DNA from: Streptomyces sp. S465
GTDB taxonomy: Bacteria > Actinomycetota > Actinomycetes > Streptomycetales > Streptomycetaceae
Assembly (NCBI RefSeq): GCF_026898115.1
Contig: NZ_CP114036.1
Location: 7,000,001 to 7,064,000, forward strand
Length of the DNA: 64,000 bases
Direction: 5' to 3'
The notes under the pieces are model-generated. The model searched no databases. It was not told where the DNA came from and saw only the letters and a program-made list of their open reading frames with translations. Positions 54,612-62,162 of the stretch are shown here, one piece after another. Position numbers and translations under genes: made by a program. Positions within the stretch are counted from its first letter, which is position 1. Each line of letters starts with the position of its first letter.

Positions 54612-55957
54612 CCACCAATGTCCACAAGGCCAACGGCGGCCCGTCGAACGGCGGCAACAAGGGCGGCGGCAAGAATGGCAAGGGCGACAACAAGGCGAGC
54701 GTCCCGGCCGACGCCAACCCCGTCGCCAAGGAGGCGGTCACCGTCGTCGACCCCCGGCTGCTGGTCCGCCAGGAGGGGTTCAAGGGCTATCTGACGGAGT
54801 TCGGCCGCAAGATGCGCAGCGGTGATCTGGGCGCGGTCCCGGTCATCGTCGGCATCGCCATCATCTGGGCGGTCTTCCAGTGGAAGGACAGCGCCTTCCT
54901 CTCGCCCAAGAACCTCTCCGACCTGTCCATCCTGCTCGGCGGCACCGGCATGATCTCGGTCGGCATCGTCTTCGTGCTGCTGCTCGGTGAGATCGACCTG
55001 TCCGTCGGTTCGGTCAGCGGTCTGGCCGCGGCCACCCTGGCGGTGCTCAACGTCAACCACGGGGTGCCCGAGGGGATCGCGGTGATCGCCGCGCTCGCCA
55101 GCGGCGCGGCCCTCGGCGCGGTGCACGGCTTCTTCTTCGCCAAGATCGGTGTCCCCGCCTTCGTCGTGACCCTGGCCGGTCTGCTGGCCTGGAACGGTCT
55201 GATGCTCCAGGTGCTCGGCACCACCGGCACCATCAGCATCGACGACGACAGCTTCGTGCGTACGCTCACCGCGCATTACTTCAGCCAGCTCATCGCGGCG
55301 TACGGGGCGGCCACGGTCGCCACGGCGGGCTTCTTCCTCGCCCAGTTCCTGGACAGCAGGCGCCGTAAGGCGGTCGGCATACCCTCGCGGCCGCTGAGCG
55401 AGATCCTGGTGCGGACGGCCGTGCTCGCCGTGATCGTCTTCGCCGCGGCGTGGCGGCTCAACGAGTACAAGGGGCTGCCGCTCGGCCTGGTGATCTTCGT
55501 GGCGGTCCTCGTGATCCTCGACTTCGTGGTCCGCCGCACCTCCTACGGGCGCAAGGTGATCGCCCTGGGCGGCAGCGTCGAGGCCGCCCGCCGTGCGGGT
55601 ATCAACGTGGTCGCCATCCGGATCTCGGTGTACTCGCTGGCCGGGCTGATGGCCGCGTGCGGCGGACTCATGATCGCCTCCCGGGTCGGCTCCGCCAGCC
55701 AGCAGGCCGGCACCGGCAACCTGCTGATGGAGGCCATCGCGGCCGCGGTCATCGGCGGCACCAGCCTCTTCGGCGGCCGCGGCTCGGTCTGGTCGGCGCT
55801 GCTCGGCATGCTGGTCATCGGCTCCATCTCGTCCGGGATGAACCTGCTGGGCGTCGCGAACTCCGTCCAGTACATGATCACCGGCGGTGTGCTGCTGGCC
55901 GCCGTCGTCATCGACTCGGTGTCGCGGAGGACACAGCGTTCCGCGGGTCGCGGTTAG
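54608..55957 (+). CDS. xylH: Xylose ABC permease XylH
   Basis: 449-aa branched-chain/ribose-type permease with about ten helices. The first 60 residues are hydrophilic and rich in Gly, Asn and Lys (NGGNKGGGKNGKGDNK), unlike the short N-termini of ribose permeases. Helices begin at LGAVPVIVGIAIIWAVFQW; the conserved GEIDLSVGSV and GGTSLFGGRGS loops are present. GTG 54608 overlaps the xylG stop, indicating coupled synthesis. A terminator closes the operon. Confidence 0.9.
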   Translation: MTTNVHKANGGPSNGGNKGGGKNGKGDNKASVPADANPVAKEAVTVVDPRLLVRQEGFKGYLTEFGRKMRSGDLGAVPVIVGIAIIWAVFQWKDSAFLSPKNLSDLSILLGGTGMISVGIVFVLLLGEIDLSVGSVSGLAAATLAVLNVNHGVPEGIAVIAALASGAALGAVHGFFFAKIGVPAFVVTLAGLLAWNGLMLQVLGTTGTISIDDDSFVRTLTAHYFSQLIAAYGAATVATAGFFLAQFLDSRRRKAVGIPSRPLSEILVRTAVLAVIVFAAAWRLNEYKGLPLGLVIFVAVLVILDFVVRRTSYGRKVIALGGSVEAARRAGINVVAIRISVYSLAGLMAACGGLMIASRVGSASQQAGTGNLLMEAIAAAVIGGTSLFGGRGSVWSALLGMLVIGSISSGMNLLGVANSVQYMITGGVLLAAVVIDSVSRRTQRSAGRG

Positions 55958-55971
55958 CCCCGATGTCCGGC

Positions 55972-56009
55972 CGGCTGCCCGGTGCCTCCCCGGAGGCGCC
56001 GGGCAGCCG
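55972..56009 (+). terminator. Terminator of the xylFGH operon
   Basis: CGGCTGCCCGG-T-GCCTCC stem with its complement (one T/G mismatch), CC loop, 15 nt after xylH. Confidence 0.88.
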
Positions 56010-56124
56010 TGTGTACAGGCGCCGCAGGGCTTCCGGGTGCTCCGGTCTTCCGGCCGGTGGACGGAACATTAGACTCGGGCGGACGGCAAGGTTCCATGGA
56101 GACGCTCGAAGCAAGGAGGCACGG

Positions 56125-58089
56125 GTGCTGCTGACCCGCATCACGGGACCGCGCGATCTGGACCGGCTCGCTCCGGAGGAGCTGGACCAGCTGGCCGCGG
56201 AGATCCGCACCTTTCTCGTCGACGCCGTCTCCAAGACCGGTGGTCATCTCGGCCCCAATCTCGGCGTGGTGGAGCTGACCATCGCCCTGCACCGGGTCTT
56301 CGACTCGCCCCGGGACAAGGTGCTGCTGGACACCGGGCACCAGAGCTATGTGCACAAGCTGCTCACCGGCCGGCAGGACTTCTCCAAGCTCAAGAGCAAG
56401 GGCGGTTTGTCCGGTTATCCCTCGCGGGCCGAGTCCGAGCACGACGTCATCGAGAACAGCCACGCCTCGACCGTCCTGGGCTGGGCCGAGGGCATCGCCA
56501 AGGCCAATGAGCTGCTGGGCAAGCAGGACCATGTGGTCGCCGTGATCGGTGACGGCGCGCTGACCGGCGGTATGGCCTGGGAGGCGCTCAACAACATCGC
56601 CGCCGCCAAGAACCGTCCGCTGGTCATCGTGGTCAACGACAATGAGCGCTCCTACGGCCCGACCATCGGCGGCCTCGCGAACCACCTCGCCACCCTCCGT
56701 ACCACCGACGGCTATGAGCGCTTCCTGGCCCGCGGCAAGGACCTGCTGGAGCGCACCCCGGTCGTCGGCAGGCCGCTGTACGAGACCCTGCACGGCGCCA
56801 AGAAGGGGCTGAAGGACTTCATCACCCCACAGGGCATGTTCGAGGACCTCGGGCTGAAGTACGTCGGCCCGATCGACGGCCACGACATCGAGGCGCTGGA
56901 GTCGGCGCTGCACCGGGCGAAGCGTTTCGGCGGCCCGGTCATCGTGCACTGCCTCACCGAGAAGGGCCGCGGCTACCAGCCCGCCCTTCAGGACGAGGCG
57001 GACCGCTTCCACGCCGTCGGCAAGATCCACCCGGACACCGGACTGCCGATCTCGGCCGGCGGTGCCGACTGGACCTCGGTCTTCGGCGAGGAGATGGTCA
57101 AGCTCGGCGAGGAGCGCGAGGACATCGTCGCGATCACGGCGGCCATGCTGCACCCGGTCGGGCTCACCGAGTTCGCCAAGCGCTTCCCGGACCGGGTCTA
57201 CGACGTGGGCATCGCCGAGCAGCACGCGGCGGTCTCCGCGGCCGGGCTCGCCACCGGCGGACTCCACCCGGTCTTCGCCGTCTACGCCACCTTCCTCAAC
57301 CGCGCCTTCGACCAGGTCCTGATGGATGTGGCCCTGCACAAGTGCGGGGTGACGTTCGTCCTGGACCGCGCCGGTATCACCGGTACCGACGGGGCCTCGC
57401 ACAACGGCATGTGGGACATGTCGCTCCTCCAGGTCGTCCCGGGCCTGCGGATCGCCGCCCCGCGCGACGCCGACCAGGTCCGCGCCCAGCTGCGCGAGGC
57501 CGTGGAGGTGGCGGACGCGCCGACCGTGGTGCGCTACTCCAAGGGCGCGGTGGGCCCGGCGGTCGCGGCCGTCGGCAGGATCGGCGGTATGGACGTGCTG
57601 CGGGAGCCCGCGGCGGCCGACCGGGACCGGCCCGATGTGCTGCTGGTGTCGGTGGGCGCGCTGGCCCCGATGTGCCTGGAGGTCGCCGAGCTTCTCGACA
57701 AACAGGGCATTTCCACTACGGTGGTCGACCCGCGCTGGGTCAAGCCGGTCGACGAGGAGCTGCCCGCCCTCGCCGAGCGCCACCGCGTCGTCGTCACCGT
57801 CGAGGACAACAGCCGGGTCGGCGGAGTGGGCTCCGCCATCGCCCAGGCGCTGCGCGACTCGGGCGTCGACATGCCGGTGCGCGACTTCGGCATCCCGCCG
57901 CGCTTCCTCGACCATGCCTCCCGTAAGGAGATCATGGCGGAGATCGGGCTGACCGCGCCGGACATCGCCCGGCAGGTCACCGGGCTGGTCTCGCGGATCG
58001 GCGGGCGCTACGGGAACGAGTCCGCGGGCGCGGGCTCCCAGGGCGCCGGTGTGACCCGGTCGACGACGGCCGAGCCGGTGCGCGACTGA
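56125..58089 (+). CDS. dxs: 1-deoxy-D-xylulose-5-phosphate synthase
   Basis: 654-aa thiamine-diphosphate enzyme joining pyruvate and glyceraldehyde 3-phosphate, the first step of the MEP isoprenoid pathway. Signatures: HLGPNLGVVELT, the ThDP motif GDGALTGGMAWEALNN, the catalytic DVGIAEQHAA and DRAGITGTDG. GTG 56125 (VLLTRITGPRDL) has AAGGAGG 7 bp upstream; the longer open frame upstream is antisense or intergenic. It has its own promoter region behind the xyl terminator and its own terminator, so the link to xylose uptake is positional only. Confidence 0.96.
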   Translation: MLLTRITGPRDLDRLAPEELDQLAAEIRTFLVDAVSKTGGHLGPNLGVVELTIALHRVFDSPRDKVLLDTGHQSYVHKLLTGRQDFSKLKSKGGLSGYPSRAESEHDVIENSHASTVLGWAEGIAKANELLGKQDHVVAVIGDGALTGGMAWEALNNIAAAKNRPLVIVVNDNERSYGPTIGGLANHLATLRTTDGYERFLARGKDLLERTPVVGRPLYETLHGAKKGLKDFITPQGMFEDLGLKYVGPIDGHDIEALESALHRAKRFGGPVIVHCLTEKGRGYQPALQDEADRFHAVGKIHPDTGLPISAGGADWTSVFGEEMVKLGEEREDIVAITAAMLHPVGLTEFAKRFPDRVYDVGIAEQHAAVSAAGLATGGLHPVFAVYATFLNRAFDQVLMDVALHKCGVTFVLDRAGITGTDGASHNGMWDMSLLQVVPGLRIAAPRDADQVRAQLREAVEVADAPTVVRYSKGAVGPAVAAVGRIGGMDVLREPAAADRDRPDVLLVSVGALAPMCLEVAELLDKQGISTTVVDPRWVKPVDEELPALAERHRVVVTVEDNSRVGGVGSAIAQALRDSGVDMPVRDFGIPPRFLDHASRKEIMAEIGLTAPDIARQVTGLVSRIGGRYGNESAGAGSQGAGVTRSTTAEPVRD

Positions 58090-58133
58090 GCCACCGGGCC
58101 ACCGCCCCCGCCCCCGCCCCACAACGCCTTCCC

Positions 58134-58176
58134 CGCTGGGCCGGCCGGAGCGTTTCCTGCTCCGACCGGCCCAGCG
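58134..58176 (+). terminator. Terminator after dxs
   Basis: CGCTGGGCCGG and CGGAGC paired with GCTCCG and CCGGCCCAGCG (one C/A mismatch), 7-nt loop, 44 nt after the dxs stop. Confidence 0.88.
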
Positions 58177-58302
58177 TCCGTCCCGCGACCCCGCCCCCAT
58201 CGGGTGAATCGGCGTGCGCCCCGGGTGTGCGCGCCGCGCTCCCGCCCGTCTGGCAGAACCATGGGCGCGCACGGGGCACGGGCAGGCGTGGAGGTGGCAC
58301 CG

Positions 58303-59850
58303 GTGAGCGAGCGGAAACCCGGCGGCGGCCCTGGTAGCGGCGCCGACGGCTCCGGCCGTACGGTCCGGCGCGGGTACCTGCGGACGAAGTCGATCGAACA
58401 GTCCATCAGGGACACCGAGGAGCCCGAGCACGCCCTGACCCGGTCGCTGTCCGCCCTGGACCTCACGGTCTTCGGCGTCGGCGTGATCATCGGCACCGGC
58501 ATCTTCGTCCTCACCGGAGCCGTCGCCAAGCAGCAGGCGGGCCCCGCGACCGCGCTCGCCTTCATCGTCGCGGGCATCGTCTGCGGGCTGGCCGCCCTCT
58601 GCTACGCCGAGTTCGCCTCGACCGTGCCGGTGGCCGGGTCCGCGTACACCTTCTCGTACGCCTCACTGGGCGAGCTGCCCGCCTGGATCATCGGCTGGGA
58701 CCTGGTGCTGGAGTTCGCGCTCGGCACCGCCGTGGTCGCGGTCGGCTGGGCCGGCTACATCCGCTCCCTGCTGGCCAACGCCGACTGGCGGTTGCCCAGT
58801 GCGCTGTCCGGCCCCGACGTGGCACACGGCTTCTCCTTCGACGTGCTCGCCGCCGCGCTGGTGCTGGTGATCACCGCGATCCTCGTCCTCGGGATGAAGC
58901 TCTCCGCACGCGTCACCTCGGTGGTCGTCGCGATCAAGGTGGCCGTGGTGCTGCTCGTCATCATCGCGGGCTCCTTCTTCATCGACCCGGCCAACTACCA
59001 CCCCTTCATCCCCGAGGCCAAGGGCACGATCTCGGGTTCCGGCTTCGGCGCGCCCCTGATCCAGCTGATGTTCGGCTACCAGCCGACGACCTTCGGCGTC
59101 GAGGGCATCTTCACCGCCGCCGCCGTGGTCTTCTTCGCCTTCATCGGCTTCGACGTCGTGGCGACCGCGGCGGAGGAGACCAGGCACCCCCAGCGGGACA
59201 TGCCCCGCGGCATCCTCGGCTCGCTCCTCATCTGCACCGCGCTCTACGTCGCCGTGTCCATCGTGGTCACCGGGATGCAGAAGTACACCCGGCTGTCCGT
59301 GGACGCCCCGCTCGCCGACGCCTTCAAGGCCACCGGGCACCCCTTCTACGCGGGCGTCATCAGCTTCGGCGCGGCGGTCGGGCTCACCACGGTGTGCATG
59401 ATCCTGCTGCTCGGCCAGAGCCGGGTGTTCTTCGCGATGAGCCGGGACGGGCTGCTGCCCAGGTTCTTCTCCCGGGTGCACCCGCGCTTCGGCACGCCGT
59501 ACCGCTCGACGATCCTGCTCGGCGTGCTCATCGCCGTCGTCGCCGGGTTCACCAGCATCTCCCAGCTGGCGGCCCTGGTGAACATCGGCACGCTCTTCGC
59601 CTTCGTCGTGGTCGCACTCGGTGTGCCCATCCTCCGCCGCACCCGGCCCGACCTGCCGCGCGCCTTCCGCACGCCCTGGGTGCCGGTGCTGCCGATGCTG
59701 TCGGTGGCCGCCTCGGTGTGGCTGATGCTCAATCTGCCCGCCGAGACCTGGCTGCGGTTCGCGGTGTGGATGGTCATCGGCCTGGTCGTCTACTTCCTGT
59801 ACGGCCACCGCCATAGCCGGGTGACCGAGGTGGGGGCGCGTACGGAGTAG
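58303..59850 (+). CDS. APC-superfamily amino acid permease (cationic amino acid type)
   Basis: 515 aa with 12 or more helices. The APC signature GVIIGTGIFVLTGAVA lies in helix 1, AGIVCGLAALCYAEFAS in helix 2/3 and EETRHPQRDMPRGI in the helix 8 loop, as in the CAT family of proton-driven amino acid importers. GTG 58303 (VSERKPGGG) is chosen since GGAGGTGG is 5 bp upstream; an ATG at 58261 is less well placed. The substrate is not fixed by sequence. Followed by a 155-bp spacer containing tandem repeats. Confidence 0.88.
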   Translation: MSERKPGGGPGSGADGSGRTVRRGYLRTKSIEQSIRDTEEPEHALTRSLSALDLTVFGVGVIIGTGIFVLTGAVAKQQAGPATALAFIVAGIVCGLAALCYAEFASTVPVAGSAYTFSYASLGELPAWIIGWDLVLEFALGTAVVAVGWAGYIRSLLANADWRLPSALSGPDVAHGFSFDVLAAALVLVITAILVLGMKLSARVTSVVVAIKVAVVLLVIIAGSFFIDPANYHPFIPEAKGTISGSGFGAPLIQLMFGYQPTTFGVEGIFTAAAVVFFAFIGFDVVATAAEETRHPQRDMPRGILGSLLICTALYVAVSIVVTGMQKYTRLSVDAPLADAFKATGHPFYAGVISFGAAVGLTTVCMILLLGQSRVFFAMSRDGLLPRFFSRVHPRFGTPYRSTILLGVLIAVVAGFTSISQLAALVNIGTLFAFVVVALGVPILRRTRPDLPRAFRTPWVPVLPMLSVAASVWLMLNLPAETWLRFAVWMVIGLVVYFLYGHRHSRVTEVGARTE

Positions 59851-59910
59851 GGCGGTTCGCGAGACGCCGGGCAGGGGCCTGCGGCGGGCCTACGGCACCC
59901 GGCTGCGCCT

Positions 59911-60021
59911 GGCACGGGCCTGGGCAGGGCCCCATGACGAGACGTCCGGCACGGGCCTGGGCAGGGCCCCATGACGAGACATCCGGCACGGGCCTGGGCA
60001 GGGCCCTACGACGAGACGTCC
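59911..60021. repeat. Three 37-bp tandem repeats reaching into the NYN gene
   Basis: Copies at 59911-59947, 59948-59984 and 59985-60021 begin GGCACGGGCCTGGGCAGGG. Copies 1 and 2 differ at one base. Copy 3 includes the stop codon and last codons of the convergent NYN gene. Each unit holds a small GGGCC/GGCCC hairpin. Confidence 0.92.
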
Positions 60022-60416
60022 GGGCGGACCGTCCGGGGGCCCGTCACCTGCGCGCCCAGGTCCATGACCCGCGCCCGCAGCCCCCGGTCCGCCGTCACCA
60101 CCAGGCAGTCCCGCCCCTTTTCGCGGGCGTCCGCCACCACCGCCACGATGTGGTCGTCGCCGCTGCCCGGCGCGTCCTCCACCCGTACGTGCCCCGCCGG
60201 CTCGACCCCGCGCGCCGCGCCCTCGACGACCATCACGATGTCCACCGGAGGGCGGGTGGCCCAGTCGGGCACGCCCGGACGGGGCGGGAGTCCGGCCCCG
60301 GAAAGGCCGGCCAGACGGTCGCGGAGCCGCTCGGCGGCGCCGCGGCGGTCACGCCACCAGCCGTCGGGTACCGAGCCGATCACATTGGCGGTATCGACCA
60401 CCACAAGGCCATCCAT
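60006..60416 (-). CDS. NYN/PIN-like domain protein
   Basis: 136 aa. The start MDGLVVVDTANVIG, the middle DIVMVVEGAARG, the SGDDHIVAVVADA segment and VVTADRGLRARV contain the spaced acidic residues of NYN/PIN-fold ribonucleases. A metal-dependent RNase role is plausible, but not assured. The start codon lies inside an inverted repeat shared with the divergent propeller gene, 69 bp away. No cognate antitoxin-like gene is present. Confidence 0.7.
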   Translation of the reverse strand: MDGLVVVDTANVIGSVPDGWWRDRRGAAERLRDRLAGLSGAGLPPRPGVPDWATRPPVDIVMVVEGAARGVEPAGHVRVEDAPGSGDDHIVAVVADAREKGRDCLVVTADRGLRARVMDLGAQVTGPRTVRPDVSS

Positions 60417-60437
60417 AGTCCGAGCAAATTACTATGG
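60413..60437. promoter_or_regulatory. Inverted repeat between the NYN and propeller genes
   Basis: CCATAGT (60413-60419) and ACTATGG (60431-60437) are perfect inverted repeats. The left arm covers the NYN start codon. A single regulator could act on both divergent genes. Confidence 0.5.
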
Positions 60438-60485
60438 ACATCGTTCATTCGGAGGTAACGGCTCGGGGAAGGTTGGCAGCGAGCC

Positions 60486-61532
60486 ATGGCGTTGCGGTTG
60501 CTCCGCGGCAAGGACGGCAGGCTCACGGCCTACGCGCAGGTGGCGGGCGGTGTCGCCCGCTGGACCGAGGACCGCCCCGGCGGATCGTCCTGGACCGGAC
60601 CGTGGCTGATCGAGGTCCCCGGGCTGTCTCAGGTGACGGTCGCTCAGGGCGCCGACGGCTACGCCCATCTGCTGGGGACGCGGCGTACGGAGGACAAGGA
60701 CGGGCCGCGGGTCGACATCGTCCACGCCACCCAGTTCCAGACCGGGCGTCCCCTGACCGCGTGGCACTCCCTGGGCACCCCGCACCCCAAGGACCGCGCC
60801 AAGGCGCGGCGGATCGGCCCGCCGGCCGCGGCCCTGGACTCCACCGGCGCACTCCGCGTCTTCGTCCGCAACGCCGGGGGCGGGGTGAGCGCGCGGCGGC
60901 AGGACCCCAAGGGGACATGGGAACGCTGGACCGACTGGAAGGGCACGCACCTGCTGGACGGCCTGTCGGCGGCCGCGACCGCCGACGGCCGTCTGGAGCT
61001 GTTCGCACCGGCCGGGAAGGGCGCCGCGCTGCGCTGGTACCAGCCCAAGCCCGGCGCCGCCCCGCAGCGGGGCGAGGACATCCCCGCCGACGCCCAGCCG
61101 GATTCGGCGTCCGCGGTGGAGAGCAGCCCCGGCACCCTCACCCACTACTGGCGCGACGCCCACAGCGGTGAGGTCCTGGCCTGGCGGCCGGACGCCCCGG
61201 CCCCCGCACGGCTGGGCGGGGCGACGGGCACCGGCCCGGTCGCCGCGGTGCGCGCCGTGGTCGACGGCCACGACTGCACCGTCCTGGCCCACCGGGACAC
61301 CGCGACCGGCGCGCTGGCGGTCGCCGCCTACCCCTGCGAGGACGAGGCGGCGGGGGTGTGGTGGACACCCTCGGGCGAGCCGGGCGCCCACACCCCGGCA
61401 CTGGCGATCGACGGGCAGAGCCGGGTGGTGCTGGCCGCGCTGGGGCTGGACGGAGGGCTGCTGGTGGCCCGCCAGAAGACCGACGAGGCCGGACTGGCAC
61501 TCGAGGCGTGGACCCGCGTGGGACGCGGCTGA
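60486..61532 (+). CDS. Propeller-like protein of unknown function
   Basis: 348 aa without a signal peptide or membrane segment. Short Trp-containing strands recur about every 45-50 residues (ARWTEDRPGGSSW, LTAWHSLGTP, WERWTDWKGTH, LRWYQPKPG, THYWRDAHSGEVLAW, WWTPSGEPG, AWTRVGRG), consistent with a 6- or 7-bladed beta-propeller like PLL-type lectins. Ligand and role unknown. ATG 60486 is the likely start although the nearest AAGG is 12 bp away. A hairpin at 61597-61616 may terminate it. Confidence 0.6.
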   Translation: MALRLLRGKDGRLTAYAQVAGGVARWTEDRPGGSSWTGPWLIEVPGLSQVTVAQGADGYAHLLGTRRTEDKDGPRVDIVHATQFQTGRPLTAWHSLGTPHPKDRAKARRIGPPAAALDSTGALRVFVRNAGGGVSARRQDPKGTWERWTDWKGTHLLDGLSAAATADGRLELFAPAGKGAALRWYQPKPGAAPQRGEDIPADAQPDSASAVESSPGTLTHYWRDAHSGEVLAWRPDAPAPARLGGATGTGPVAAVRAVVDGHDCTVLAHRDTATGALAVAAYPCEDEAAGVWWTPSGEPGAHTPALAIDGQSRVVLAALGLDGGLLVARQKTDEAGLALEAWTRVGRG

Positions 61533-61596
61533 GGGGACGCGGCGGCGCGTCGCACAAAGCGGCTGTGCCGGCCTCACGCTCGTAGCGGCAGCGGGC

Positions 61597-61616
61597 GCCC
61601 CGCCCTCACGCGGGGC
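61597..61616 (+). terminator. Possible terminator after the propeller gene
   Basis: 7-bp stem GCCCCGC / GCGGGGC with a 6-nt loop, 64 nt after the stop. Modest strength. Confidence 0.5.
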
Positions 61617-61840
61617 CGGACCGCGCGTCGAGACGGTGATGTCATCCGGTCCTCCGCGTGGCGGCCAGCAGGTGCAGGCTGCTCACCCTTGGTGCCGACG
61701 CACCGGGCACTGCTGCGCCGTGGCGGTAGAGGCATTCGCTGACCAGGTCGCTGTCCGAGGCAACCTCGATCAGCGACCTGCCATGCGGCTTCCGTGCTGG
61801 GTGGCCGGGGCTCCGCCGGACTGCGGGCAGGCAGCCCCGC

Positions 61841-61910
61841 CGGGTACCCCCTGGATAACGCTTGATCTGACGCAACTGATTTGTCAATCAGTTTCCAGAG
61901 GGGTACCCCG
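61841..61910. repeat. 70-bp nested inverted repeat in a gene-free region
   Basis: Outer arms CGGGTACCCCCTGGA (61841-61855) and the complement of 61894-61910 pair with two single-base bulges. Inside, AACTGATT / AATCAGTT (61874-61893) pair perfectly around TGTC. The rest of 61533-62162 shows no convincing gene on either strand. Confidence 0.75.
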
Positions 61911-62100
61911 CCCCCTGCTGTCCGGCATCGACCTCGGCCCCCGGCCACGGACGCCTCCACCGGCCCCGCCTCCATCGGCCCGCCGCCCGGCGGCGGGCGC
62001 CCGGCCCGGCATCCGGCATCAACGCCCTCGTACGGGGGTCGGTCTTCTGGAGGGAGGGCCGCCGGAGCGGTACGGGTGCCGGCGGCACGAGCGCGGAACG

Positions 62101-62149
62101 CGACAAGCGCCGGGCGGGCCGATTTCTCGGGCTCACCCGGCGCTCGTCG
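62101..62149 (-). terminator. Terminator after fadB
   Basis: 14-bp stem (CGACAAGCGCCGGG against CCCGGCGCTCGTCG, one mismatch) with a 21-nt loop, 14 nt beyond the fadB stop on the minus strand. Confidence 0.8.
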
Positions 62150-62162
62150 CACCGCTTCGTCG

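Noticed and set aside
61574..62152. Minus-strand frames in the spacer before fadB
   Set aside because: They read across the nested hairpin, have no domain or ribosome site, and their codon use is irregular.
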